A stretch of DNA of 15,944 nt from an uncultured Bacilli bacterium (GTDB taxonomy: Bacteria; Bacillota_I; Bacilli_A; RF39; UBA660), in NCBI GenBank assembly GCA_947627145.1, contig CANQUW010000017.1, positions 1 through 15,944 of the forward strand. The letters run 5' to 3'. The position numbers were made by a program, and so were the translations under genes. Each line of letters opens with the position of its first letter. Positions within the stretch are counted from its first letter, which is position 1. The notes beneath the pieces were generated by a model. It saw only the letters and a program-made list of their open reading frames with translations, was not told where the DNA came from and did no database searches. Below are positions 1 through 6,898 of the stretch, piece after piece.

Positions 1-79
1 ATACTTAACGTATTAACTATTCAATAAATTATCACTTATTTGTGTCTACACACACTATTTGACAATTATCCTAAATATC

Positions 80-103
80 AAAAAGAGTCACCTAAGTGAC
101 TCT
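80..103 (-). terminator. Rho-independent terminator of the TasA-like operon
   Basis: An 8-bp perfect stem (84-91 with 96-103, AGAGTCAC/GTGACTCT) has a 4-nt loop. Read on the minus strand it is followed by five T residues (84-80). It starts about 24 nt after the stop codon of the last gene in the array, so it probably ends the four-gene transcript. Confidence 0.85.
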
Positions 104-126
104 CAAATCAAAACTAATTACTATGT

Positions 127-825
127 TTATGCTTTTCCATAAACGTTTATTCTTACTTTAAATTGTTCAGGAATACCAACAATTTCATAATGTTCGTCTA
201 CCCACATACGAAGTCTATATTTAACTGTTTTACTTTCTTCTATTGTACCAGATTCAAGAATCATAGCACCATCTGGAGCGCCTAAATCGCTTTCTCCTGA
301 AATTGGAGTATAAACTTTTGGTGCCATTGCTTCTGTTGCATAAGTATCTCCATCAGTTTCATCTTTAGTTAAATACAATTTAACTTCTCCATTTTCTAAA
401 GCTCCAAGAGAATCAGAAGTTTCAATTGGCTGTTTGATTGCTGCTATCTCATATTGTATTGCTGCTTTTCCTGAAATGTCTGCTTTTACAGTAAAGTCAA
501 ATACTCCACTTGCACCATCTGCAACTGTACCAGCTTCTCCTGCATCTGTAGGATTTATTTTTTTACCTACAGCATCAGCTACTGGCATAGCATTTGTTAT
601 CTGTATAGCATTTTCTCCTTCAGTATATTCCATACTCATAGTTCCTGTTTTTACGGTGTTTTCTTCATTACCTTTTTGACTATATTGGAATGCTGCATAA
701 GTTATTCCAAGAACAGCAACTACTAAAATAGCAATTGCAAAGATAGATAGCATTAATTCTTTTGAATCTTTATTGTTGTCTTCTAGAACTTCTATTTCTT
801 CAAACTTATCATCATTATTATTCAT
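127..825 (-). CDS. TasA/camelysin-like secreted or membrane-anchored protein (paralog 1)
   Basis: 232 residues. An acidic, Asn-rich N-terminus of about 22 residues precedes one hydrophobic segment (about 24-45) ending in TYAAF. Next comes the pattern NTVKTGTMSMEY, which corresponds to the (N)xFxxGTLxL stretch just after the signal peptide in TasA and CalY (camelysin), the SipW-processed fibre proteins of Bacillus. The rest looks beta-rich, with FDFTVKADISG in the middle and KYRLRMWV and INVYGKA at the end, all shared with the three upstream paralogs. The start is supported by AGGTAGGGG 6 nt upstream. It is the last gene of the array. A role as an extracellular matrix or fibre subunit is inferred from the family. 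No SipW-like peptidase lies in the window, so processing cannot be confirmed, and the protein might stay anchored by the N-terminal helix. Confidence 0.75.
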   Translation of the reverse strand: MNNNDDKFEEIEVLEDNNKDSKELMLSIFAIAILVVAVLGITYAAFQYSQKGNEENTVKTGTMSMEYTEGENAIQITNAMPVADAVGKKINPTDAGEAGTVADGASGVFDFTVKADISGKAAIQYEIAAIKQPIETSDSLGALENGEVKLYLTKDETDGDTYATEAMAPKVYTPISGESDLGAPDGAMILESGTIEESKTVKYRLRMWVDEHYEIVGIPEQFKVRINVYGKA

Positions 826-864
826 TCGTATCCCCTACCTTTTGTAGTTTATTATATTTTATTA

Positions 865-1542
865 TTAGCTAGCTTTTCCGTAAACATCAACTGCAACTCT
901 GTATTGAGCTTTTTTATCAGTTACTTGATATGCTTGATCAACCCACATACGAAGTCTATATTTAATAGTTTGTGATGTAGTAAATGATCCACTATCTAGA
1001 ACCATGTTAGTTGTAGGTGTTCCTACTCCTTCTTCTCCAGTTCCATTTGCACTAAATGCTTTTGGTGCAGCTACTTGTGTATAACTATCTCCACCTGCTG
1101 TATCTTTTTCTAGATATAATCTTATATCTTTATCAGGTAATTGAACAATTGAATCATCAACATCAATAGCTAATTTTCTTGCAGATACTTCAAAAGGAAT
1201 TGTAACATCTCCTGAAATTTCTGCTTTTACTGTGAAGTCAAATACTCCAGCTCCTTCTGCAGCAGTTCCTGCTTTTCCTGCATCACTAGCAGTTATTGCT
1301 TTACCAGTTGCTTCATCTACTGGCATAGCATTAGTGATATTGATACCATTTGTATCTTCTGTATATTCCATTGTGATTGTACCAGTTGTGATTGTATTTG
1401 TTTTTTCTCCAGTTTTTGAGTAAGTAAATGCAGCGAATGATACTCCTACTACTGCTACTACTAGGATTGCTACTGCAAGTACTGATAGTAATATTTGTTT
1501 TGATTGATTTTGATTTTCGTTTTGATTTTGATTTTCTTTCAT
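865..1542 (-). CDS. TasA/camelysin-like secreted or membrane-anchored protein (paralog 2)
   Basis: 225 residues. The N-terminus is a Gln/Asn repeat tract (residues 4-15) followed by a hydrophobic segment at about 17-39 ending in VSFAAF. NTITTGTITMEYTED follows, the TasA-like first-strand motif. Later motifs shared with its neighbours are FDFTVKAEISG, KYRLRMWV and DVYGKA. Residues 14 to about 64 are close to identical to paralog 3, which indicates a fairly recent duplication. The ribosome site AGGGAG lies about 8 nt before ATG. It is 39 nt upstream of paralog 1 and 45 nt downstream of paralog 3, with no terminator in either gap, so the genes are probably cotranscribed. Family membership is inferred from motif order; the exact function is unknown. 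Confidence 0.75.
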   Translation of the reverse strand: MKENQNQNENQNQSKQILLSVLAVAILVVAVVGVSFAAFTYSKTGEKTNTITTGTITMEYTEDTNGINITNAMPVDEATGKAITASDAGKAGTAAEGAGVFDFTVKAEISGDVTIPFEVSARKLAIDVDDSIVQLPDKDIRLYLEKDTAGGDSYTQVAAPKAFSANGTGEEGVGTPTTNMVLDSGSFTTSQTIKYRLRMWVDQAYQVTDKKAQYRVAVDVYGKAS

Positions 1543-1587
1543 TTTTCTCTCTCCCTACTTTCTATTTTTTATTTTTTAATTTATTTA

Positions 1588-2328
1588 TTAAGCAGTTGCT
1601 GCTCCATAAACGTTAACTTTGACTTTGAATTGTCCTTTGTTTACTTTTCCATCTTTATTTAATGAATCCATTTGGAAATCTTCTTTTATCCACATACGAA
1701 GTCTATATTTGTGTGTTGCTGTTGCATTAAATGAACCTTCCCCTAATTTCTTTTCTGTTGTTAGGGCATGTCCATCTCCACCTTCTCCTGCTGGAATTGC
1801 ATCAAATGTTGTTGGTGCAAGTATCTCTTCTCCATCTCCTGGAGTTGATTCATCTTTTACTAGATATAGCATTACTGCACTATCATCTAATTGGACAGTT
1901 CCAATATTTCCATTTCCTTCTGATGGTTCTACTGGTGTTACTGGTACTTTTTCTGCTCCTATTTCATAAGGAATTGTAACAGTACCTGTAATAGATGCTT
2001 TTACTGTGAAGTCGAATACTCCTCCTGGAGTTCCTTCTCCAGTACCAACTTTTCCTGCTCCATTAAGTTCAGTATCTGTTATTGTTTTACCAGCTGCTTC
2101 ACTTATTGGCATGGCATCTTCAATCGAAATATATGGTCCATCTTCAGTATATTCCATTGTAATTGTACCAGTTGTGATTGTATTTTCTTTTTTACCAGTT
2201 CCAGTATATGTGAATGCTGCGAATGATACTCCCACTACTGCTACTACTAGGATTGCAACTGCGAGTACGGACAATAATATTTGTCTTGATTGTTCTTCAT
2301 TTTGATTTTGATTATTGTTCTCTTTCAT
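1588..2328 (-). CDS. TasA/camelysin-like secreted or membrane-anchored protein (paralog 3)
   Basis: 246 residues from the start chosen here. A longer reading begins at an ATG at 2340, but that codon is part of the sequence ATGGAGGAG, whose GGAGGAG is the ribosome site for the ATG at 2328. The 2328 start also gives the same spacing to the AAF motif (residues 37-39) as in paralog 2. Layout: Gln/Asn-rich head, hydrophobic helix at about 17-39, NTITTGTITMEYTED, FDFTVKASITG, a Pro/Glu/Gly-rich insertion near the middle (around PVTPVEPSEGN) that the others lack, then KYRLRMWI and VNVYGAA. It is the longest of the four, with the extra length in surface-loop-like sequence. A secreted fibre or matrix protein is inferred. 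Confidence 0.75.
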   Translation of the reverse strand: MKENNNQNQNEEQSRQILLSVLAVAILVVAVVGVSFAAFTYTGTGKKENTITTGTITMEYTEDGPYISIEDAMPISEAAGKTITDTELNGAGKVGTGEGTPGGVFDFTVKASITGTVTIPYEIGAEKVPVTPVEPSEGNGNIGTVQLDDSAVMLYLVKDESTPGDGEEILAPTTFDAIPAGEGGDGHALTTEKKLGEGSFNATATHKYRLRMWIKEDFQMDSLNKDGKVNKGQFKVKVNVYGAATA

Positions 2329-2365
2329 TTTCTCCTCCATTTTTTTATTTTCTTTTTATTATTTA

Positions 2366-3031
2366 TTATAATGCAGTTACTCCGACGTTTACCCTCATTG
2401 AGAAGGTCTCATTCCCTCCCTTCTCTAATATTGGGTAATTCTTGGATACCCAAAGTCTAAGTCTGAAGTATCTAGTTCCACTTGATGTGAAACTTCCACT
2501 ATATAATCTTTTACCTGAAGCACTATTTTCGCTTGTTGGCAAAGCATTATATGTTGGTGTACTGCTTTCACCAAATCCATTTACAGCTGTTTCTTTTTCT
2601 CCAGCTAATTCTGTTAAATAAACTTTAACAAATTGTGGCTCTAATTTACTTGATGCTGGTGAAGTATCTACTCCGTATATTTCATACGATATTGTTTGTC
2701 CACTTACAACGTGTGCGGAAACATTAAAGTCGAAATATCCTCTTGTAATATCACCACCAGTACTACCACTTTCAGGGATAACTTTTCCTTCTTCGTCGCT
2801 CAAAGGTATAGCATCAGTTATCAATATACCATTAGTGGCTTCATTGTATTTAAATTCTATGCTACCGGTTCTAATAACATTTTCCGTTGTACCATCAATT
2901 GTATATGTATATACTCCATAGGTAACTCCTATAACCAAGAGCACCAAGATCAGAACAGCTAATGTACACAGAACTAAGCGTTTTTTACTTCGGTTTTGTT
3001 TTTCATCTTGCTTTTTGTTCTCATCTTTCAT
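2366..3031 (-). CDS. TasA/camelysin-like secreted or membrane-anchored protein (paralog 4, first in operon)
   Basis: 221 residues from ATG at 3031, which has GGAGGG 8 nt upstream. The longer reading to 3064 runs across the promoter -10 box and is not used. It has a Lys/Asp/Gln-rich head, a hydrophobic helix at about 18-40, then a TasA-like NVIRTGSIEFKY strand, FDFNVSAHV, and YFRLRLWV near the end. It is the most divergent of the four: its C-terminus is MRVNVGVTAL instead of the NVYGxA seen in the others, and Gly-Val-Tyr replaces the AAF at the helix end. That may mean different processing or a distinct position in a shared structure, such as a cap or anchor; this is inference. It is the promoter-proximal gene. 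Confidence 0.7.
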   Translation of the reverse strand: MKDENKKQDEKQNRSKKRLVLCTLAVLILVLLVIGVTYGVYTYTIDGTTENVIRTGSIEFKYNEATNGILITDAIPLSDEEGKVIPESGSTGGDITRGYFDFNVSAHVVSGQTISYEIYGVDTSPASSKLEPQFVKVYLTELAGEKETAVNGFGESSTPTYNALPTSENSASGKRLYSGSFTSSGTRYFRLRLWVSKNYPILEKGGNETFSMRVNVGVTAL

Positions 3032-3054
3032 TATCTTATCCCTCCTATAATAAA

Positions 3055-3083
3055 ATAATACCATTAAAAGAAAATTAAGACAA
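3055..3083 (-). promoter_or_regulatory. SigA-type promoter of the TasA-like array
   Basis: TTGTCT (3083-3078), a 17-nt spacer, then TATTAT (3060-3055) on the minus strand. Transcription should start near 3048, just before the GGAGGG of paralog 4. The -35 box overlaps the left arm of an 8-bp inverted repeat (3074-3081 with 3118-3125). Confidence 0.7.
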
Positions 3084-3125
3084 GATATTTTTTTTTAAAT
3101 TTGTCATTTTGTGTTAAGTCTTAAT
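3074..3125. repeat. Inverted repeat overlapping the -35 box (possible operator)
   Basis: ATTAAGAC at 3074-3081 is the exact reverse complement of GTCTTAAT at 3118-3125. The right arm is itself part of a near-palindrome, TTAAGTCTTAA (3114-3124). The left arm covers the -35 box of the array promoter. This could be a pair of repressor or activator half-sites sharing GTCTTAA. In AT-rich DNA an 8-bp match can arise by chance. Confidence 0.35.
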
Positions 3126-3162
3126 ATTTTTTCCTTTTTATACCAAAAATTGTAATGTATTT

Positions 3163-4536
3163 TTAGCGATTATACTCATTTATAATACTTGTAAACTCTT
3201 GTTGTAGTTCTTCTAGTCTTTCTTTTGTTGATGCTTCAAATCTTGCAGTTATATTTGGTCCAGTATTAGATGCTCTTACAAGTGCCCATCCATCATCAAA
3301 CAATATTTTAGCACCATCTATTGTTAAAGTTTTATAGTTTTTGTCGTTTGCATACATCAACACTTTTTCTACTACCTCAAACTTTTTATCATCATCTGAT
3401 GGGAATTTTATTTCTTCTGTTGAATAATATGTATTTATTCCTTCAAGTAACTGTGTTACTGTTTTATTTGTTTTGGATAAATATTCTACAAGTCTAAGTC
3501 CTGCATATAGTCCACTATCAAATCCTGGAAAACGATCTCTAAAGTATACATGTCCTGAAAGTTCTCCACCAAAAGGTAAATCATTTTCTTTTACAGCTGC
3601 TTTAGTATATGAATTTCCTGTTCTTGAGCATATTCCTTCTGCACCTAATTTTTCTATTTCATCTGATAGTGCTTTTGAACATTTTACATCATAAAGAAAT
3701 GCTTTTTTACGAACATCATTTATCATACTTCTAATCATTATTATCATATATAAGTCGTTGGCAATAAACTGTCCTCTTTCAGTTATAACTCCTACTCTAT
3801 CTCCATCTCCATCAAAAGCAAGTCCTACATCTGCATGATTTTCTAATACTTTTTGTTTTAGTACTTCTAAGTTAGATTCAATTGAAGGGTCTGGATGATG
3901 ATTTGGAAATGAACCATCACTTTCACAAAATATATCTATTACATCTATATTAAATTTACTAAACATTTCTTTAGCTATGATGGATGCTGTTCCATTACCA
4001 CAGTCTATTACTACTTTTACACGACGAGGTCCAAAATTTAAAGATTTTTTAAATAGTTCTATATAATCATTTTTTATATCATAACTTTTTAAAACTCCAG
4101 TACCCTTTTTAAACTCTCCTTTTACTATATAGTTATAAAAATCTTGTATTTCTTTTCCTTTAGCATTTCCTCTTTCATCAAAGGCTATTTTAAATCCATT
4201 TTCATCTTTAGGATTATGACTTGCTGTAATCATTATGCCTGAAGGTATTTCTAATTTTATTGCTGCATAATAATACATTGGAGTTGTTACTGTTCCAAGG
4301 GTTATTACTTCTACTCCTGTTTCTAAAAGTCCTTTTACTAAGGCATCATGTAACATAGGAGAAGATAATCTATTATCATGTCCTACTATACATTTATTTT
4401 TTCCTATTTCCCCGATATAGCTTCCAAATCCTAATCCTATTGTATATGCTGTGTCTTCTGTTATGTTTTTTCCATATACTCCTCTGATATCATATCCACG
4501 AAATATATGTCTATCTAAATCTTTTTTATATTCCAT
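3163..4536 (-). CDS. manB: Phosphomannomutase/phosphoglucomutase
   Basis: 457 residues, full length for the alpha-D-phosphohexomutase family, which interconverts mannose-1-P/6-P or glucose-1-P/6-P through a phosphoserine. Four family signatures are present in order: the active-site loop TASHNP (Ser106), the metal-binding DGDGDR (242-247), the sugar-binding GGELSGH (323-329) and the phosphate-binding RASNTGP (421-427). The N-terminal FRGYDIRGVYG is also typical of the PMM/PGM subgroup rather than of GlmM. An AGGAGGT ribosome site lies 6-7 nt before ATG. It is transcribed from its own promoter (4561-4589). No convincing terminator follows it, so some read-through into the TasA-like array is possible. 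Sequence alone does not settle whether mannose or glucose phosphate is preferred, and the gene symbol is a family-level label. Confidence 0.92.
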   Translation of the reverse strand: MEYKKDLDRHIFRGYDIRGVYGKNITEDTAYTIGLGFGSYIGEIGKNKCIVGHDNRLSSPMLHDALVKGLLETGVEVITLGTVTTPMYYYAAIKLEIPSGIMITASHNPKDENGFKIAFDERGNAKGKEIQDFYNYIVKGEFKKGTGVLKSYDIKNDYIELFKKSLNFGPRRVKVVIDCGNGTASIIAKEMFSKFNIDVIDIFCESDGSFPNHHPDPSIESNLEVLKQKVLENHADVGLAFDGDGDRVGVITERGQFIANDLYMIIMIRSMINDVRKKAFLYDVKCSKALSDEIEKLGAEGICSRTGNSYTKAAVKENDLPFGGELSGHVYFRDRFPGFDSGLYAGLRLVEYLSKTNKTVTQLLEGINTYYSTEEIKFPSDDDKKFEVVEKVLMYANDKNYKTLTIDGAKILFDDGWALVRASNTGPNITARFEASTKERLEELQQEFTSIINEYNR

Positions 4537-4560
4537 AGCTTTACCTCCTCTATTATATCA

Positions 4561-4589
4561 ATTATAACACTATTAAAAATTAGGAACAA
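4561..4589 (-). promoter_or_regulatory. SigA-type promoter of the phosphohexomutase gene
   Basis: TTGTTC (4589-4584), a 17-nt spacer and a perfect TATAAT (4566-4561) on the minus strand, followed by AGGAGGT and ATG at 4536. Confidence 0.75.
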
Positions 4590-4638
4590 TAAAGTTGTGT
4601 AAAATTGACATAAAAAAAGAAAAGTCATTTTATTTAGA

Positions 4639-5373
4639 CTAATCTCTTATTAACATATCATTCATATTTTGTAACATTTCATTTGTAAATGGAATATTAA
4701 AATTATTATTTATATTTTCATTCATATTATTTGGATTTGTATATTGTTCATTATAATTACTTACTGTATTATCCAAAGTATTTATATTAGGATTTTTATC
4801 TACTTTATCTTGTACTTTATCAAACATAGCTTGATAATATTCAAATAATTCTTTAAATCTATTATAATGAACTACTTCACGTTGTCTTAACCATAAAAGT
4901 ACGGCGATTACATCTGGGTCATCTGTTAAGTTAATTAAGTTTTCATACACAGCACGTGCTTTTTGTTCTGCTGCCATATCTTCTGAGATGTCCGCAAGTG
5001 GGTCTCCTGTTGTTGAAACATAAGTTATTGTGAATGGAACTCCATTAGCATCTGTTGGATAAAGGGCTTTTTTATGTTCAGCATAATGTCCTTCTAATCC
5101 AGCTGCTTTTATTTCTTCAATTGTTGCATCTTTCATTAATTGATAGACCATTGTAGAAATAATTTCAACATGTGCAAGTTCTTCTGTACCTATATCAGTA
5201 AGTAATGCTTTACCTTTATTATCAGGCATAGTATATCTTTGATTTAGGTAACGAAGAGCAGCCGCAAGTTCTCCTTGACTACCTCCGTATTGGTCAATCA
5301 ATATCTTAGCAAGCTTAACATTTTTACTTTTAATATTTACTGGAAATTGTAAACTCTTTTGATATTTAAACAT
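4639..5373 (-). CDS. cotJC: CotJC spore-coat protein, manganese-catalase family
   Basis: 244 residues. Residues 1 to about 185 closely follow Bacillus CotJC: FKYQKSLQFPV at the start, DQYGGSQGELAAALRYLNQRY (about 28-47), then the ferritin-like helices. Candidate dimanganese ligands of the family are Glu35, Glu64/65 and His68 (EELAH), Glu131/136 (the SEDMAAEQKAR stretch), and Glu166 and His169 (REVVH). All are present, so activity is possible. The C-terminus carries about 55 extra residues rich in Asn (about 190-240), beyond the 189-residue Bacillus protein. The start codon overlaps the end of the upstream CotJ gene by 8 nt and is served by GGAGGT inside that gene, which indicates translational coupling. 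CotJC is a coat protein made in the mother cell during sporulation. Only a weak, imperfect hairpin follows the stop. Confidence 0.9.
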   Translation of the reverse strand: MFKYQKSLQFPVNIKSKNVKLAKILIDQYGGSQGELAAALRYLNQRYTMPDNKGKALLTDIGTEELAHVEIISTMVYQLMKDATIEEIKAAGLEGHYAEHKKALYPTDANGVPFTITYVSTTGDPLADISEDMAAEQKARAVYENLINLTDDPDVIAVLLWLRQREVVHYNRFKELFEYYQAMFDKVQDKVDKNPNINTLDNTVSNYNEQYTNPNNMNENINNNFNIPFTNEMLQNMNDMLIRD

Positions 5374-5851
5374 TACCTAAACCTCCTTTTTCCCAAGGGA
5401 AAGTTTGTTCTTCCCATAAGAATGGTGAAGTATTTAATGCATCACTACTAACAAGTAATGGTCCATATTTACTTTCAAATTGTTCAAGTAATTCATTAGA
5501 TTCGCGTCTGTACTCATTAAATAGTTTTAAAGCATTATTATCTTCTGGATGTAAGTCAAGGTATAAATTTAATTCATGAGCAACAAAGCATGCTTCACTA
5601 AGTTCTAAAAATAATTTTTGTCTATCATTTGTAGGATTGAGTCTTGCTGGCTTATAATTCTTGTAAGGTTTATATAAACTTTCAAATAAATTTCCGTTCA
5701 TATAAGCTTCTTTCTCAGAAAATAGTTTCATACCTCCTACCATTTTTCCATTAGTATTTCTTTCATCTGTAGTTGTACTTCTATCAACATCATCAAAATT
5801 AGGTACATAAGTATTTGGTATCATTTCATTTCTAAAGTTATAATTATACAT
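5366..5851 (-). CDS. cotJB: CotJA-CotJB fusion-like spore-coat protein
   Basis: 161 residues, about twice the size of a usual CotJB. Residues about 76-155 match CotJB: LYLDLHPEDNNAL (96-108), SKYGPL (127-132) and a Trp/Glu-rich end, WEEQTFPWE (146-154). Residues about 43-67 (LFSEKEAYMNGNLFESLYKPY) resemble the short core of CotJA, in which an Ala-rich turn is followed by a GTLF-type strand and LYxPY. In Bacillus, cotJA, cotJB and cotJC are three separate genes; here the first two appear to be one ORF. The first 40 residues are Asn/Asp-rich and unassigned. GGAGG lies 7 nt before the ATG. No SigA promoter is obvious upstream. CATACTC (5892-5886, minus strand) resembles a -10 element of sporulation sigma factors, but I see no matching -35 element. 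The fusion reading is inferred from motif order. Confidence 0.8.
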   Translation of the reverse strand: MYNYNFRNEMIPNTYVPNFDDVDRSTTTDERNTNGKMVGGMKLFSEKEAYMNGNLFESLYKPYKNYKPARLNPTNDRQKLFLELSEACFVAHELNLYLDLHPEDNNALKLFNEYRRESNELLEQFESKYGPLLVSSDALNTSPFLWEEQTFPWEKGGLGNV

Positions 5852-5926
5852 AATATCCTCCTTCTCTTTAATTTATTCTTATTAAGAGTATGAGTATAGG
5901 CTAGAACACAAAATTTAAAAAAATAG

Positions 5927-5955
5927 TTGCAAAAGTCTATATTTATTGGTAAAAT
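5927..5955 (+). promoter_or_regulatory. SigA-type promoter of tRNA-His
   Basis: TTGCAA (5927-5932), a 17-nt spacer and TAAAAT (5950-5955), placing the start of transcription near 5962, about 13 nt before the mature tRNA. Confidence 0.65.
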
Positions 5956-5974
5956 ATATATGTATTTTGCAGAT

Positions 5975-6051
5975 GGCGACATTGGTGAAGTGGTTAACAC
6001 GCTGGTTTGTGGCACCAGTATGCAAGAGTTCGATCCTCTTATGTCGCCCCA
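5975..6051 (+). tRNA. tRNA-His (anticodon GTG)
   Basis: The acceptor arm GCGACAT (5976-5982) pairs with ATGTCGC (6041-6047). An extra 5' G at 5975 faces C73 at 6048, the identity feature of tRNA-His. The anticodon stem CTGGT/ACCAG encloses the 7-nt loop TTGTGGC with anticodon GTG. The T arm is AAGAG-TTCGATC-CTCTT. CCA is encoded at 6049-6051. It diverges from the cotJ operon and has its own promoter and terminator. Confidence 0.97.
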
Positions 6052-6061
6052 GATTAAAATT

Positions 6062-6090
6062 AAAACCTCGTAGGAGGTTTTTTATTTTGT
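6062..6090 (+). terminator. Rho-independent terminator after tRNA-His
   Basis: AAAACCTC (6062-6069) pairs with GAGGTTTT (6074-6081) across a 4-nt loop and is followed by TTATTTT. It begins 10 nt after the tRNA CCA end. Confidence 0.88.
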
Positions 6091-6105
6091 CTATTTACCT
6101 TGCGG

Positions 6106-6134
6106 TTGAAAACATTTTATTTATATGATACTAT
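6106..6134 (+). promoter_or_regulatory. Promoter of the J-domain gene, with overlapping dyad
   Basis: TTGAAA (6106-6111), a 17-nt spacer and TACTAT (6129-6134), with TG in the extended -10 position (6126-6127). A perfect 7-bp inverted repeat, ATATGAT (6123-6129) and ATCATAT (6138-6144), is centred on the -10 box and start site, where a repressor could act. The operator role is inference. Confidence 0.6.
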
Positions 6135-6165
6135 TTAATCATATTAATATAAAGGTGTTGTTGGT

Positions 6166-6876
6166 ATGATTAATTTTTATGAATTACTGGGAGTTAGTAG
6201 GGATGCTTCTAAAGATGAAATAAAAACATCTTATCGTAATATGGTTAAGAAATATCATCCTGATATAAATAAAGATGAAGATGCAGGTAAAATTATTAGA
6301 AGTTTGAATGAAGCCAAAACTACTCTACTAGATGATAATAAACGTAGTGAATATGATAGATTACTTGATGATATTAATACTTCTAAAGAGTTTTCTCATG
6401 ATAAAGATAATAGTGAATCTTATACTGAAAAGACTTATCAATATAGGCAAGAACATAGTGAGGTTTATATTACTAGATGGGAGTATTATATTCATTACTT
6501 AAAGAATAGTATAGATAAAAGATATATAAAAATAATTAAATCTATACTTGTAGGTATTAATTTTTTAGTATTTTTATTTTTAAAGGGCTTAATTATATCT
6601 ATAGTATATATTCTTTATGTTATAAATGATTTTATTGATTATGCTTCTTTGTTTTTACTTGTAATTGGACTTTTGTATTTACTTGTATTAAAAGATGCAG
6701 TTGGTCCTGATTATATATCTTTTATGCCTGCAAATGTTGAAAGGTTTACTATATTTACTACTATTAGTATAGTTTTAGAGACACTTAAAATTATTATGAT
6801 GCTTAAATCTACTAACTTATATGCATTTTTACAAAATATAGAAGATAAAATATTAATAAAAGTTCTAACAAAATAA
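6166..6876 (+). CDS. Membrane-anchored J-domain (DnaJ-like) protein
   Basis: 236 residues. Residues 3-67 form a J domain: FYELLGV at the start, a basic helix II (YRNMVKKY), the catalytic HPD at 31-33, which stimulates Hsp70 (DnaK) ATPase, then the SEYDRLL end. There is no Gly/Phe region, zinc finger or DnaJ C-terminal substrate domain, so this is not DnaJ itself. A hydrophilic linker (about 68-118) leads to three likely membrane segments (about 124-150, 158-176 and 195-213). The J domain probably faces the cytoplasm and recruits DnaK to the membrane. AAGGTG lies 9 nt before ATG. It has its own promoter and converges on the four-gene cassette, sharing a terminator with it. The client is unknown. 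Confidence 0.85.
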   Translation: MINFYELLGVSRDASKDEIKTSYRNMVKKYHPDINKDEDAGKIIRSLNEAKTTLLDDNKRSEYDRLLDDINTSKEFSHDKDNSESYTEKTYQYRQEHSEVYITRWEYYIHYLKNSIDKRYIKIIKSILVGINFLVFLFLKGLIISIVYILYVINDFIDYASLFLLVIGLLYLLVLKDAVGPDYISFMPANVERFTIFTTISIVLETLKIIMMLKSTNLYAFLQNIEDKILIKVLTK

Positions 6877-6898
6877 GGCTACTACTTAGTAGTCTTAT
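6873..6898. terminator. Bidirectional terminator between convergent genes
   Basis: An 11-bp stem (6873-6883 with 6888-6898; one G-T pair) has the loop ACTT. Read on the minus strand it is followed by TTTTGTT; on the plus strand T-rich sequence follows after a few bases. The stop codon of the J-domain gene (6874-6876) and that of the opposing 289-residue protein (6895-6897) both lie inside the stem. Confidence 0.8.

Noticed and set aside
434..2438. Several hydrophobic plus-strand ORFs opposite the TasA-like genes
   Set aside because: They are antisense readings of the hydrophobic and Ser/Thr/Pro-rich coding strands, lack ribosome sites, and conflict with four clear paralogs.
5886..5892. Sporulation-sigma -10-like CATACTC (minus strand) upstream of the cotJ operon
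   Set aside because: No matching -35 element at usual spacing; too weak to list as a promoter.
5975..6051. tRNA-His as an attachment site for the adjacent AAA+ cassette
   Set aside because: No integrase gene and no repeat of the tRNA 3' end was seen elsewhere in the window; a native tRNA terminator and a J-domain gene follow.
5821..6128. Two short ORFs (5821-6015 minus, 5946-6128 plus) across the promoter and tRNA region
   Set aside because: They overlap the tRNA-His gene and its promoter or terminator, and neither has a ribosome site or recognisable sequence.
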